From Halocaridina rubra (taxonomy: Eukaryota > Arthropoda > Malacostraca > Decapoda > Atyidae), in contig JAXCGZ010002335.1 in assembly GCA_037179515.1 (NCBI GenBank), forward strand, positions 1 to 64,000: DNA of 64,000 bases. Direction: 5' to 3'. Each line of letters starts with the position of its first letter. Within the stretch, counting starts at the first letter, position 1. A program made the position numbers and the translations under genes. Below the pieces are notes generated by a model. That model was given only the letters and a program-made list of their open reading frames with translations. It made no database searches and had not been told where the DNA came from. Below, piece after piece: positions 1 to 15,057 of this stretch.

Positions 1-16
1 TTCAAATGAAGAAAAC

Positions 17-466
17 ATGTACAAAGTTGATGATGCTGTGTTTGCACGTAACTATGGTAAAGGTCCACTATGGGTGGAAGGTAGAATTGTAGAAGTATTG
101 GGTTTAAGAAATTATAAAGTGCAAGTACATTGTTCAGGGAATATGATATGGAAAAGACATTCTGATCAATTGATGCATAGATATTTTGGAGATTTCAATC
201 AGTCTAATAATGAAATGTTGAATAATGATTATGATAATCCTGTTGTAAGTGAAATTGAAGCTGATAATCCTGTTGTAACAAGTGTTCCTAGTGAATTAAC
301 AACCAATTCTAATATTATAGAAACAAATGGTGTACTTTCAAAAGATGTTATTAATGTACCTTCAAGAGATGTAAGTAATAGTGCATGTGATGAGTTACCT
401 ATACAGACTCCAGTAGTGAGAAGGTCTCAGAGAAATATCAAGCCCCCTGATCGTCTTAATTTGTAA
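17..466 (+). CDS. C-terminal tail of gypsy-type pol polyprotein (integrase end), partial
   Basis: This is an open frame of 149 codons from the first ATG; the real reading frame probably enters from outside the window. The start resembles the C-terminal part of gypsy-class integrases: VFARNYGKGPLWVEGRI followed by YKVQV and WKRHSDQL, which in these polyproteins is the small barrel domain after the catalytic core. The protein ends in a basic stretch with RRSQRNIKPPDRLNL, the common terminal signature of this pol class. The middle (residues about 60-125) is low-complexity N/V/S-rich with a repeated DNPVV. The frame is intact to its stop, so this copy is not obviously old. The family call rests on recognition, not on a search. 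Confidence 0.75.
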   Translation: MYKVDDAVFARNYGKGPLWVEGRIVEVLGLRNYKVQVHCSGNMIWKRHSDQLMHRYFGDFNQSNNEMLNNDYDNPVVSEIEADNPVVTSVPSELTTNSNIIETNGVLSKDVINVPSRDVSNSACDELPIQTPVVRRSQRNIKPPDRLNL

Positions 467-572
467 ATAGTGTTTTGAACTCCTTATATAGAATTTTCAT
501 GTGTGCCTTGTTTTAAGAAGTTGATGACTTATTTTTTATATGTGATGTATTGCAAATTCTAGGGGAAAGGAA

Positions 573-762
573 TGTTATGATATAAGTGATCTAATCCTTT
601 ATTGATAATAAGGTTATTCCCTTTATCGCACCTCTTTTGTTTTCATTGTACTTCTACCTATTTGGTTTCTAATGTTTATATTGATTGAGCCGACCGGCAC
701 ACATCTTGCAACAATAAACTGGAAGCCATGATATACGCTCATTATTAATACAAACCTTTACA
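573..762 (+). repeat. Candidate 3' LTR with upstream polypurine tract
   Basis: The sequence starts TGTTATG immediately after the purine run AGGGGAAAGGAA (561-572) and ends ...CTTTACA, giving the TG...CA ends expected of an LTR. An AATAAA polyadenylation signal lies at 713-718. The length of about 190 bp fits short-LTR gypsy elements. Without the 5' LTR in the window, the boundaries stay provisional. Confidence 0.6.
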
Positions 763-810
763 GTGTAGATATCAATTATGGGGGATTTTAGCAAGGAGAA
801 ATAGACTGTG

Positions 811-2575
<1,765 letters not shown>

Positions 2576-2589
2576 GTATGGTCATCTTC

Positions 2590-4170
2590 TCCGAGGAACC
2601 ATGGGGAATCCTTTATTGTCTCCCTTAATATCTCAGAGGCTTTTGACAGAGTCTGGCACAAGGCTCTGTTGACCAAACTCCCTCCCTATAGCTGTGCCCT
2701 TTTTCTCTATTCTCTGATTTCCAGATTTCTTTCTGACCGTTTTATATCTGTAGTTATTGACGTGCAGTATCTAGCCCATCCCCTGTTACCAGTGGTGTTC
2801 CACAGAGCTCTGTTCTTTCATCTACTCTGTTTCTTCTCTTCATCAATGATCTACAATCCCCATCTTCCTCTCTTCTTCACGCCATTGCCGACGATTCTAC
2901 CATTCACTTTTCCTGAGCCTTTTCTTCACAGCCTTCATCTGCTACTCGTAATCAGTCTCGTATCACTCTTTTCTACTCTCAACTCCGATTTGCAGAAGGT
3001 GTCTGAGTGGGGAACCCAAAATTTAGTTAAATTTAATGCTTCCAAGACACAGTTTATGGCAATATCTTTATCATCTCCTCCTGATAGCCCTATTGTCTTT
3101 GAAACTAACGAAATTTACCATCTTAATTCTATCAACATATTAGGAATCCATATAGCTAACTTGTCTTGGAGAAATCACATAATCCAAATTTCTAAATCTG
3201 CATAAAAAAAAATGGGGTTTCTTTTTCGTTTTCGTCATTTAATTTTCTTCTTTACAGTTATTTATGATCTATAAAGGTCTTATCCGTCCTGCTTAGAATA
3301 CTGCTCACACATCTGGGATGCTTTTTCTTATACTTATCTCCTTGATAGGTTGAATCTAAGGCAGTCAGAGTCATTATGATCTTTCTCTTTCTCCTAATCT
3401 GGATTCTCTTTCTCTTTGCCGTAAGGTATCTTACCTGTCTCTTTTCTATCGCTGCTACTTCCATCTCTGCTCTGATGATTGGCGAGTAGCATCCTTCCCC
3501 AACTGCCGAGGCCACGTAACACTCGCCGACCAGCCTCATCTCACAGGTACTGTGTGGAAATTTTTAGCTCGCGGATTGGTCGGTGCATCGACTGTTTCTT
3601 CCTATCTACCTCTAGACTCTGGAACTCTCTTACCCCCTGTATCTTTCAAAATTCTAATAAACTTGAATAGAACTGTCCAGAACAGCCCGATGTAAAGTCT
3701 TCCTTCAGTTACGGTTATTTTTTATGCCTACGTCAACACTGAATATTCTTGGATATTCATTACACGCCTCTTATTATCCCTTCACTTCTGAGAAGTCATT
3801 ACACTTTCCATCTCTGTTACTTTTTACTCAATGTATTCTTCGTGCCCAGGCTCGATGAGGGCTGTTTTATATTATTTTATTTTTTTGGCCCGTCCTGGTG
3901 TCACAATCATAGAAAAAAAAACCTCTCTTCCTTTAATAAGCTGATCTATCGTCATCTCAGGGCCTAATCCTCCATATCTCTAGGTCTTCAATATTTTGAC
4001 TATTTTTTCAGTCTGTCATTTTCCTTTGTGTATCATTACCTCATCTCTGCCTTGTTCATAACCTTTTTCTTTTCCTTCGTCATTAATGTTTTCTCGTGCC
4101 CAGCCTTTAATTGATGAGGGTATTTTTTTTTTGCCTGTCCTGGTGTCACACTCATTAAAAAACAAAGAAG
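2590..4170 (+). pseudogene. Relic of a second, Jockey-like non-LTR retrotransposon
   Basis: A different LINE family from its neighbours. The translation contains LNISEAFDRVWHKALLTKL (RT motif with the catalytic aspartate region) and, later, LVKFNASKTQFMAISL and LNSINILGIHIANLSWRNHI, all typical of the RT and thumb region of Jockey-superfamily elements. The expected VPQGS box and F/YADD box are scrambled by frameshifts around 2790-2900. Downstream, YRGLIRP-like and RLWNSLTP-like remnants are visible at about 3270-3640. The 3' end appears twice: a GATGAGGG ... CCTGTCCTGGTGTCACA motif followed by an A-rich run at 3855-3920 and again at 4115-4168. Confidence 0.65.
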
Positions 4171-4525
<355 letters not shown>

Positions 4526-4766
4526 TATTTCACCTGTTCAATGCCTCTGTTATTACTGTTATTTTCAATATATTTACTAATGACGCTTTTTGACATCTCT
4601 GATCTTTTGTTGTTCATTTAAATATATGTCTTGCCTTCTGTTGGCGCAGCTTCCAACTTGCCAGGAATAAGTTTTGTGCAAAAATAGTAATTATAAACAA
4701 GTAGGTACTGTAAAACGATAGGTATGCATACACTGTTCAGAATAAGCAAGAATATGGACTATTTTT

Positions 4767-4769
<3 letters not shown>

Positions 4770-4838
<69 letters not shown>
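4770..4838. repeat. (AT)n microsatellite
   Basis: About 69 bp of AT dinucleotides directly preceding the SINE head at 4840. Confidence 0.95.
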
Positions 4839-5241
<403 letters not shown>

Positions 5242-5365
5242 GCAAATAATTCCATTTTTGATACGTTACATAACTGAACTGACACGCTTCTGCGGAAGAG
5301 GAAGAAGAATACAAATTTCCCGCAGAATACATAACCATTGCAAGGTAACATACACTCCCAGAGAG

Positions 5366-5404
5366 GAAGAAGAAGAAGAAGAAGAAGAAGAAGAAGAAGA
5401 AGAA

Positions 5405-5449
<45 letters not shown>
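5366..5449. repeat. (GAA)n microsatellite
   Basis: About 84 bp of GAA triplets with one interruption. The long acidic reading frame across it is only the translated repeat. Confidence 0.95.
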
Positions 5450-5450
<1 letters not shown>

Positions 5451-5599
5451 GCGCCCAAGGTGAAAGTAAGAAAGAGAATGAAGGTGTCTTGGTGGAAGCA
5501 ATCTTGATATTACTAAGGTTCTGTGAATTTTGGCATCGTTTAGTTGTAAGGTTACAGAGAACAAATTATGTTCATGTTGTTAGCCAAAGGAGAACTTGA

Positions 5600-6239
5600 A
5601 AACGTAAATAATCACTGACAGATGGACAAAGTAATTATTATAATGTTTTTTCACTGCAAGCGCTCGAAATGAGAACTTTTGTTTTTCTTAGATTTTACAT
5701 GTATATACAATGGACTCAGTCTCTCTTGTAAGTGTATGGCTGAATTAAAACACACACATTTACCACAAGCTATACCATCCCACTCACTCCTTTTAGCTCC
5801 TTTGGGATAAAGGGACTCTTTTCTGTGGGTCAACCACAGAAAAGAGGGGGAGGAGCTTCTTCTGTGAGGCCAGACAGTCATATATGTAGTTTACCCACAC
5901 CGTTTCATTTTACTGTAACAGTCCCCGTTTACATCACTGAGCAGTTGCGGGAAATTCCTTTGGCCCTCATTACATATTCAGTCTGTGTACTCCTCTCGAT
6001 CTCTGTTTTTACAAAGCACGCAAACTATAAAAATAAAATAAAATAGAATCTTAAGACTTTTGCTGTATATGTTAAGCGAATAAGAGTCTAATATTCTTAG
6101 TTTTAATTTTTAAATATAAAAAAATAAGTAAAGTGTTTAAATTAATATAGAATTGCAATAAATTCTTACTGTATATTTATGGGTTTGTGTATATAAATAA
6201 CAGGGAAAACAATGAAAAATAAAACAATATTCATGAAGT

Positions 6240-6282
<43 letters not shown>

Positions 6283-6770
6283 GTACGTTAATTAAATACT
6301 TGCATCATGGGAGGGAGGCAGAATTTGGAGAGGCAGTAACAGTAATAAATAAACTCTGTTTATCTGATCCGAAAGCAAGATGGTTTGGGAACGAATGCAA
6401 GAACTTGCTCCATTGGGGGGGGGGGGGGACTAAAAACACCATCTAAACGTCGAAGGAATACTGTTTCTAAGTTTAGACTCTGAAAACAGATGTGATTTTC
6501 AGCTCATTCGATGTAGAAACACCATTATGGAGAAAACTGGGGATTTCCATTCTGTGCTTTTGTAAAGAAGATTTTTTTTTTTTTTTTTTTAGCTTATCTG
6601 AGGAATTTATTTCAGGAATAAAAGCTTGACAATTGCTTTAATCAGTTCCCCCCCCCCTTAATGCTTAGTTATTGAAGCATGTTGATATGTTTGAGTTTGA
6701 AGAAATATATCTTAAAAATCAATTTACCTTCTTAAATACTATTTATTATTATCTTTATTGAATGCGTCAT
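5600..6770. other. Unannotated stretch, no gene seen
   Basis: AT-rich sequence with a short (ATA)n run at 6243-6282, a G-run near 6415, a T-run near 6570 and a C-run near 6650. I found no coherent coding exon or repeat-family signature. Confidence 0.5.
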
Positions 6771-6774
6771 TTTT

Positions 6775-6912
6775 TTAGGCAGTTCGAATGGGAGTAAACA
6801 CAGACAGGTTGGAGCTGGAGTACTGAAGTTGGAAGCCCAACCTGAAACCCCGCGGTGGGCTCGAACACAGATTTGCATCCGAGTCGAGTATTCTAACCAC
6901 TATGCTGTAGCG
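6775..6912 (-). mobile_element. tRNA-like SINE, family B, copy 1
   Basis: On the minus strand the head carries GTTCGAGCCCACCGCGGGG (B-box-like). The body corresponds on the plus strand to ACACAGACAGGTTGGAGCTG and the terminal TTCGAATGGGAG motif. The same family recurs near 10570, 21420, 23090, 35937, 46935 and 59203, with small fragments near 22083, 27556, 39330 and 61290. Confidence 0.6.
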
Positions 6913-7144
6913 GTACTAATGAAAATTTGTGCATACAAGTGCACTAGTGTCTTGGAGTTTAATCCTTTTGCGTAGCAACACGTGATAAAAACAGACACAT
7001 ACGCAGATGTCATTAAATGTAATGAGATATTTATTACGCATGTCAGATTTTTTTTCATTTGACTTCTCCGAATTAGTTGAGAAGTATCTTCGCATAACGT
7101 TATTTATAGTGTTAATTCTTCTTGCCATACAGACAGTAGGCATC

Positions 7145-7573
7145 AGTTCGGGAAGGCTCTGAGCCAGTCAGGTTTCGCGTTGTGCCGGTGTCAGCCAATC
7201 CGCGAAAGCGCTGTGAAATAGGGGTGTGGTCTCGATACCCCCCAGTCATTGGCACGAGAGTTTTCGAGAGGTTTGTATGTGTGTTTACTTCGGTTGAGAT
7301 AAAGATGGGTCACCAAATCGTTGTTCTTTCCCTGTGGAAGAAGAAGGTCGCGAGGAGCAAATGACTTTTATAGCTAGGGTGTGATTTGATCTTCAGGGCG
7401 GTGGTTAGGAGTGGAGTACTGCACCTTTCCCCTTCTGATATTAGACAGCAACCAGGAAAACAAGGCTTATTCAGCGCGTGAGCTCGAGAACTCACAGTTT
7501 ACCAGGAACTGCCGGACGAAGGTGTGTGTTCGCCGGGGAAGAGCCTTTTGTTATTATTACCCCTTGTGTAGAG
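7145..7573 (+). promoter_or_regulatory. Possible promoter and 5' non-coding exon of the glutaminase gene
   Basis: This block is unlike its surroundings: less AT-rich, CpG-containing and free of repeats. It begins with TCAGTT (7143-7148), an arthropod initiator-like motif, and contains candidate donors such as GGTGTGTG near 7520 and GGTAAAT near 7573. The coding start exon at 7892 begins with a splice acceptor, so an upstream non-coding exon is required, and this is the most plausible place nearby. No TATA box or exact downstream promoter element was seen. This is inference only. Confidence 0.25.
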
Positions 7574-7609
7574 GGTAAATCTTATCATTAAAATTAGAAG
7601 GCTGTGAAT

Positions 7610-7757
<148 letters not shown>

Positions 7758-7891
7758 TATATCCTTTTAATCTTCGCAGATACAGGTTTGAAGTTGTTTA
7801 TATATTTAGGTTATATTACAGTGATTTCAAACACTTTTACATATGTTAAGGTTTTATTTGGTGTTGATTATTGTTTAAATATTATTTTCAG

Positions 7892-8025
7892 ATTGAAAGT
7901 GAAAGTTATTTTGAAGAAGTGAGAAACTGATTTGAATTCAAGTGAAAATATCCAATTTTGACTTCAAATCCAGCTCCTTGAAGCTGTCAAAGAAGCCGCA
8001 AGTTGTCAGTAAGCATTGTATGGCG
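7892..8025 (+). CDS. GLS: GLS exon 1: 5' leader ending in ATG GCG
   Basis: The acceptor TATTTTCAG ends at 7891 and the donor GTAAGT starts at 8026. The exon holds a single ATG, at 8020-8022, followed by GCG and then the intron in phase 0. An in-frame TGA lies upstream at 7933-7935, so only Met-Ala is coded here. Joining to 25655 in phase 0 gives MASPSSWFG. The start choice rests on this being the only ATG in the exon and on the fit of phases. Coding part: 8020-8025. Confidence 0.55.
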
Positions 8026-8069
8026 GTAAGTATTCAAGCTTTTTGTATGTATGTGAGTATATTAGAACA

Positions 8070-8223
<154 letters not shown>

Positions 8224-8684
8224 CTCAATAGCGTGTACAATCATAAGGAAATGTTGTGAGAGGCTTGCTTTCTTTGGCCTAAAAATCAATATGTCGGATT
8301 CTCCTCTATCAGTGCCTTTCTCAAGGCATTCAAAGTGGGGTCGATTGAAAATAATATGAAATATACTTCATCGGTTTCTACAGTATATTCATTTACAGTA
8401 ATACACATTACAATAGATTAAGGAAGAACTGAGCTGATGGTAATATATTAAACGAGTAAGCTATATACAATATTTTGCTTTTATTTGCGTAATAATATTA
8501 TTCACTTTTGAACTGACAAGATTCACCCGCTTGTTTACCACCTCACTAGAAACATATATATCTCTGTGGATGTTTCAAAAAAGCAAGGCCATTAATTCAC
8601 ACTTCAGACGTGATATATCTAAGCGTTTATATCGTATACATACAACTGTTGCATCGTCTACTACTGCTTATGAAAGACATTATG

Positions 8685-8870
<186 letters not shown>

Positions 8871-9171
8871 TTATATAATCCGTGGCCTTCAGTTCATACC
8901 CGCTTGGTATCTCTAAGGCGCTCGTCAATTTTAAGATGGAAAATGATCTTTCTACTCTTGCAACGTCCGCTCCTCAATCGACATAATTTCTTTGGATCGT
9001 TAGAGGCCCATTCGATGATACTACCGGCATAGAATATTCTAAGACGTGCTTTTAACCGGCTTAGGGTGAAGGAAGAATTTTCTGCTGTCTCTTTGTCTAC
9101 TGTCAAAAGGATGTGAACATTCAAGTTTTCTTTACAAACCGATCAGCTTTTCACTTCTTCCCTGACAAAGG

Positions 9172-9453
9172 CCCGATTTCTTAAATAGTGTAAACCTAGG
9201 ATACCATATTGTTAGTTAGCTAGACACACAAATGGATTTCCTAAACGCATCTGATGCGGGATCCTAGCCATACATAGAACCGCGTTAGATGCGTTTATGA
9301 TATCCATTTGCGTGTGTCTAGCTAACTAATAATATGGTACGGGATCCTAGCCATGCACAGAACCGCGTCAGATGTGTTTAGGAAATCCGTTTGTGTGTGT
9401 CTAGCTAACTAACAATATGGTATCCTAGGTTTACACTGTTTAAGGAAACGGGT
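9172..9453. mobile_element. Palindromic MITE-like element with a duplicated arm
   Basis: The left arm (TTAAATAGTGTAAACCTAGG ... CTAGACACACAAATGG ... CATCTGATGCGG) reappears in inverse orientation twice: once near 9283-9340 and again at 9370-9445, ending GGTTTACACTGTTTAAGG. The outer arms match over about 75 bp with few differences. TTAA occurs at both inner borders (9181 and 9440), but the inverted match continues a few bases further out (CCCG...), so the true ends and target duplication are uncertain. There is no coding capacity. It is probably a non-autonomous DNA transposon. Confidence 0.7.
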
Positions 9454-10564
9454 CAAAGGACCAAAAGGTGGATTATAAGGTCACTTTTCTTTACACAATT
9501 ATCTTTGATTCTTTTTTGCCGCATTTTCTCGTATGCTTTGAAATCATCTTTATTGTTAAATACGAAGACTGAAGCCATTAAATTTTGGGTAGAGTCCAAC
9601 AGCTGTCTTCATAAAATTTTGTCTACCATTGTCTGCTCTCCGTGGCAATAAAAAGTCGAAATAGCAATTTCGACTCTCTGTTGCCTCAGAGAGCTTGCAG
9701 AAAGTGGTAGACAAACTAATGTGAAAACCATTGTCGGACCATATATAAAAGCTAGAAAATATAATCTTTATATGCATCTATTAATGGTTCTACTTATAGA
9801 TTTCAGTATGGCTGTAATATTTTTTTTTCTTTTACTATTTTTTCTATCTTGTAGCATAGTTCATAGGATTTAGTTATTTTGATAAGTTGTTTTTCCAGCA
9901 GAATTTTTTATTTTTTTTTAATTCTACCTAGATTGGGGTCCCATATGCAAGGCCCTGATTTCGGTAATGTTTGCAAATTTACGTTGTTATCTTCCTTTTC
10001 TTTGTGTTTATTGGAGGAGGTTAGACTTGAAAATCGATATTTACACTATGCACTGACCTTAATAATACAAAATTCAATTACAGTTACTTTAAAGGACGAG
10101 AACTAACAACAAGATAATATTAATTTTGTCAAGCAATAGCTAGGTATATCCTGAAGTAGAAAAAAAAGGTTAGATATATATGACTAAGTTATCTACTAAT
10201 AAAAAAGATATGCTGATATCTTCATAGTTATTTCATTGCAGTACACTTGAATACAGTACATATGATTAGAGTTTCTGGCGGAGAATATTCCATGCTAACC
10301 GCTTTATAGTTGTTACTGTTTCAATTTTAGTTAATGCAAAGGACTTTAGAAGTAAGTTTCTCGAGGTTCCCTAAGTCGCGTTTATAACCCTCCATGAAAA
10401 TAAAATTGCTTGACATAATTACCATATTAATATGATCTATTTTTTCACTGTTTTATGGAATGATAAGACTGCCATCTGCTAGCCCCTGCTATCTTGGCAG
10501 GTATTGGGGGGTACACTATTAGAAACAGATAACCATTAATGAAACCAATATTCAGCATTTATGT

Positions 10565-10695
10565 GTCACTATTCATTCCCATGTAATGAGGGAGAGAACA
10601 CATACAAGTCAGAGCCGAGGAATTAAGGCTGGATGCTCTTCCTAACGCCCGCGGTGGGCTCGAACATGGATATATCATGTTGAGTTTAATGCACT
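10565..10695 (-). mobile_element. tRNA-like SINE, family B, fragment
   Basis: The plus strand reads AATTAAGGCTGGATGCTCTT then CCGCGGTGGGCTCGAACATGG, the reverse of a B-box with the family B body. The 5' half is degraded. Confidence 0.5.
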
Positions 10696-10972
10696 TATAC
10701 AAATTCACTACAGCGGCCCCCATTCTGGAATGAAAATAGATATGAGTAAGTCTGTCCTGCACCTCTGCACCTAAAAATAAAATTAGTAATCGACTGGAAT
10801 AGCAAATCAGTACTTGGCTCACACCCAGGAAGTTCCGTTGTAAGTCCTCTAGGTAGAGCATTACTAGTAAAGTCTCTTGAAAGGGGTTGAGTGTGTGGGA
10901 TTTAGAATTCAAAAGTAGTGGCGTCCTGCAAATGATAACCCTTGTCAACCAAGCAGATTACGAGAGTACACC

Positions 10973-11261
<289 letters not shown>

Positions 11262-11262
<1 letters not shown>

Positions 11263-12461
11263 ATGAGGTAAGCCAAATCTTACAGGAAAGAGAGGGCTGG
11301 GCAGATTGCATATTCCTAGACTTCCAGAAAGCATTTGACACTGTTCCACATGGGAGACTTATTAGGAAGCTGCACTCAATGGCTAGAATAGGTGGAAATG
11401 TTTTGGAATGGATAAAAACTTACTTAGAAGGAAGGGAACAGAGGGTTAGAGTAAGACACTCAGTGTCTGAATGGAGAAGAGTTAGTAGTGGAGTTCCACA
11501 GGGTTCAGTTTTAGGGCCACTTTTGTTCCTTGTATATGTAAATGACCTACCAGAGTCTGTAAATTCATTCATGAATATGTTTGCAGATGATGCAAAGATT
11601 GTGAAGAAAGTAAAAAACGAGAACAATGGTAGAGAACTTCAGGAGGATCTAAATAATCTGCATGAGTGGTCAGAAAAATGGCTAATGAAATTCAATACTT
11701 CAAAATGTAAGGTAATGAGAATGGGTACAAGTGCAAGAAGGCCCAAGCTTGACTACTCGGTGGCTGGAGTACAACTTCAAGAGACAGAAAATGAGAGAGA
11801 CCTAGGAGTAAACATACTGGCAGATTTGTCTCCAGAAATACATATAAATGGCATAGTAAGGGCAGCATATGCATTCTTATCAAATGTAAGGGTAGCCTTC
11901 AGGCACATGGACAAGGAAATGTTCAGAAATATTTATGTAACCTATGTGAGGCCAAAACTCGAATATGCAGCCCCCTTTTGGAATCCGCACTTGAAAAAGC
12001 ACATAGCTAAGCTTGAAAAAGTTCAAAGACATGCCACGAAACTGGTGCCAGAAATACGCAATCTCAGTTATGATGAGAGGCTGAGGGAATTAGACTTACC
12101 ATCACTCGAAGCTAGAAGAGTAAGGGGGGATATGGTGACAGTCTTTAAATTCCTTCATGGTTATGATAGAGTGGATAGGGATCGATATTTCGATATGGCT
12201 GGCTCTAGAACTAGAGGTCATAGTTTGAAGCTTCGTAAGAAAACTTCTTTGCAGGATGTAAGGAAATACTTTTTCAGTGTAAGAGTAGTTGATAATTGGA
12301 ATTCGCTAAGCGAGGAGGTAGTTAATGCTATCTCAATCCATAGTTTTAAGGACAGGTATGATAAGTATCACTAAGTCTAAAATGGAAGCGATCAGGAGAC
12401 GGGAAGATACGAGCTTTGGGCTCTTTCCCGTAAACACAATTAGGTAATCACAATTAGGTAA

Positions 12462-12463
<2 letters not shown>
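11262..12463 (+). mobile_element. 5'-truncated recent LINE copy in (CA)n
   Basis: The LINE begins abruptly in the middle of RT ([12 protein letters not shown]) at the end of a (CA)n tract. It runs without a stop to YDKYH at 12374. The 3' tail (GAGACGGGAAGATACGAGC ... CCCGTAAACACAATTAGG) closes with two copies of a 14-bp unit CACAATTAGGTAAT and then more (CA)n. The intact RT part shows [23 protein letters not shown] and the catalytic FADD. Its protein differs from the minus-strand copy at 16217-17335 at only two positions that I can see (H for Q, Y for C), so the two are very recent. The frame apparently starting at 10887 is only read-through of the microsatellites. Confidence 0.85.
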
Positions 12464-12544
<81 letters not shown>

Positions 12545-12546
12545 CA
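12464..12546. repeat. (CA)n microsatellite after the LINE 3' end
   Basis: CA dinucleotides with one AA variant, continuous with the LINE tail. Confidence 0.95.
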
Positions 12547-12979
12547 CTACCCCCTCCCAGTGTTGTCTTTGTTTAGCAAGTGTCATTTATTTAAGACATC
12601 TTATCGCATGTCTTGCATATTTTATGAAGAATTGCCTCGTGCCCATCAACTTCACACATTGCGAGAGACTGTCAATGTTCTTAAAACAACCCCCACTGCA
12701 TCTACAGTAGAAAGAGAAAATTCATATTAACCTTTGTATCTCAGCGCATTTAGCAATGGACTCCATCCCCTTCTACAGGTCCAAGAATCGAAATTCCGAC
12801 AGTATGAGGTAGAATATTTGGAACTATTTAAATGCCTACTTGCATTGTATTGTATACTTTTGCCGTTTTTATGTGCTATGATGAGAAAAGAGCTTGGCCA
12901 ATATATTTTCCCGACCTGCATATTAAAGGCCAAAGAACCGCACGTAGATTGCGAGCCACGATTTGACCACCTCTGACGC

Positions 12980-12981
<2 letters not shown>

Positions 12982-13024
<43 letters not shown>

Positions 13025-13030
13025 AATCTA
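12982..13030. repeat. (TATC)n microsatellite
   Basis: About 12 tetranucleotide units with one CAATC variant. The flanking 12550-13620 stretch shows no gene. Confidence 0.9.
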
Positions 13031-13625
13031 TCTTTATACACACACACACACATAACAATTCTCAGAGTCTAAAGTTTATTACACAATAGAATAGTACCAC
13101 TATGGAGTAATCCAATTTAATCCATGGATTACGTAAATTTCAACTCAATTGTTTTCTAGTACGTAAGTCTTTGCTAGTACTGAAGATATTTTCGCCGTAA
13201 GAGTGTACGAGCCATGTTACTAGAAAGTCTGAAATCTGTCTGAGATCATCTTCTGTCTAGGTCTATTTTGGACTTGGCTCTTAAAGTAGGAGACTGTACT
13301 CAAAGATAAACTCGAACCCACTTCTGTTTTCAGTTGTTAAATGTTTATTTATTTATTTATCGCCGTGTGTATGCTTGTTCTTATTCATATAATTATATAT
13401 GTATATATGCTTATCTTTAAATCAAAATTTATTCATTTTTCAATTGTTTATTAATTTCTATTTCTATTTGTCTTTTCTTAATATTTTTGGTTATCTATTA
13501 AATAATTGAATAATTTATGAATTGATTTAACATATAGTACAGCAGAGCTGCAGGATTATCAAATGATTTTTTTTTTGTGCAGAGCTCAGGGAAAGATATA
13601 TGAATATATAGTCACGTTTCTGAAC

Positions 13626-13995
13626 TCATGGTGAATACACTTCCACTAGTGGCTTGCCATTTCCATTGACAGTCATTATACTTACTGATGTGGTAGCAGG
13701 AAGTAGGACACGACAGACGTCAAGACTATCCCTTTCACTCCCTGGGAAAAACTGAGAGGTACTTTCCTTACTTTCTCGCCATTGAGCAAGATGTGCTCGA
13801 ACTTTGATCCTCTGGTGTGGTAGAACAGAACTTAAGTCATCAAACCACGGCTGAGAGGCGACGCTATCCTCTTCTCCTTTTGATAAGGTAGTTTTCTTCC
13901 TGTGAGATCCTCGTGAAAATATACAGAAGAATCGAACTATAGACCTCTTGGATGAGGGCCAGAGGCTGACCCGCTGAGCCACGATGGGGATACAC
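13626..13995 (-). mobile_element. Probable tRNA-derived SINE, family C
   Basis: On the minus strand the head near 13993-13926 reads CATCGTGGCTCAGCGGGTCA (A-box-like), then AGAGGTCTATAGTTCGATTC (B-box-like). A body of about 300 bp ends in a segment with CAGTGGAAATGG-like similarity to 60385-60540. The minus-strand reading frame across it has no recognisable domain and is treated as incidental. Confidence 0.45.
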
Positions 13996-14958
13996 ATAGA
14001 CCAATGCCTTTCACATCCCTTGTTAACCCTTTACATCTGACAAGTCACAACATTCCCTATCTCTGTTTTTCTCTTTACGTTTTTCTTTTTTGATGCCAGG
14101 GCTCGATGAGGGCAATCTTCGCCTCAAAAAAATAAATTCTCTCAATCTTTGAACTCTTACATGGCTTGATTGGTCAAAGACTGGCCTGTCATGCAAAAGG
14201 AATCCAATATATCGGTAAGAAAAAAAATGCCACTTTCCCTGAGTCATTCCGAGGATGAGGACAAGGTATATTGTCGTCTGTAGTTTCCTAAGCCCTTTCA
14301 ACTCAGTAAATATCACGATTACACCAGTAAAATTAACAAGTAATTGGTAGAACTAACGCCATTTTTAGGTTTGGCAAGATCAGAGTAGATTTGTTCTGTC
14401 AAGAAAGAGAAAAATGGTGTTGTGCAGAGGTGGAGAATAAATTACTACTGCCCTTGAAATAAATAGTTGTACAACAGCTTAGGATAAAGATAGATAAACA
14501 GTTTCTGGAGTAGATTCTGTGCTAATTGCCAGTACCGAGAGACGAACTGCACAAGCAAAGAGAGAGCAAGCTGGTTAGCTCCAGAAAACAAGCATATGTA
14601 TTGTAAACAGTGTTTCGTGCCAAGATTTCTCTTCTGCTTCTCAAGAAAAGGAATTCTGAGCTTGGGAGACCATCTCCAAAAGAGTGGTATTTATTAGTTC
14701 TTAGTGTGTGTATAAGTATTTACTTAATAGTGATCACTGGAACGAATCCTAAGGTATAACAGTTATCTTATCATTTACGAAGGCTATGACATAACTTTTA
14801 GCATTTACCATATCTTTGCTTAGCGAATTGTAGTTAACAAGTATTCTTATCCTTAAAAATTACTTTCTTACATCCCGTAATGATGTTTTTTTACGAAGCT
14901 TCATACTATGATTCCACTTCATGGAATCACCCGTATCTAAGAATCTCTCCTTACCAAC

Positions 14959-14960
<2 letters not shown>

Positions 14961-15054
<94 letters not shown>
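14961..15054. repeat. (GT)n microsatellite at a LINE 3' end
   Basis: About 94 bp of GT, directly followed by AATTACCTAATAGTGCTTACGGG, the reverse complement of the LINE tail. In LINE orientation this is (CA)n. Confidence 0.95.

Positions 15055-15057
<3 letters not shown>

Larger units (their letters stand above)
1..762 (+). mobile_element. 3' end of a Ty3/gypsy-type LTR retrotransposon
   Basis: The left edge of the window cuts an LTR retrotransposon. The end of its pol frame (17-466) is followed by a short 3' non-coding stretch, a purine-rich tract at 561-572 that can serve as the plus-strand primer, and a candidate LTR from 573 to 762. The order pol C-terminus, polypurine tract, LTR is the normal 3' architecture of these elements. 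The 5' LTR, gag and most of pol lie outside the window, so completeness and activity cannot be judged. Confidence 0.75.

Noticed and set aside
12982..13030. CRISPR-like or regulatory array from regular short repeats
   Set aside because: Simple TATC microsatellite; no spacers, and the genome is eukaryotic.
13626..13997. 123-codon minus-strand frame
   Set aside because: It overlays a tRNA-like SINE head and body, and the peptide has no recognisable features.
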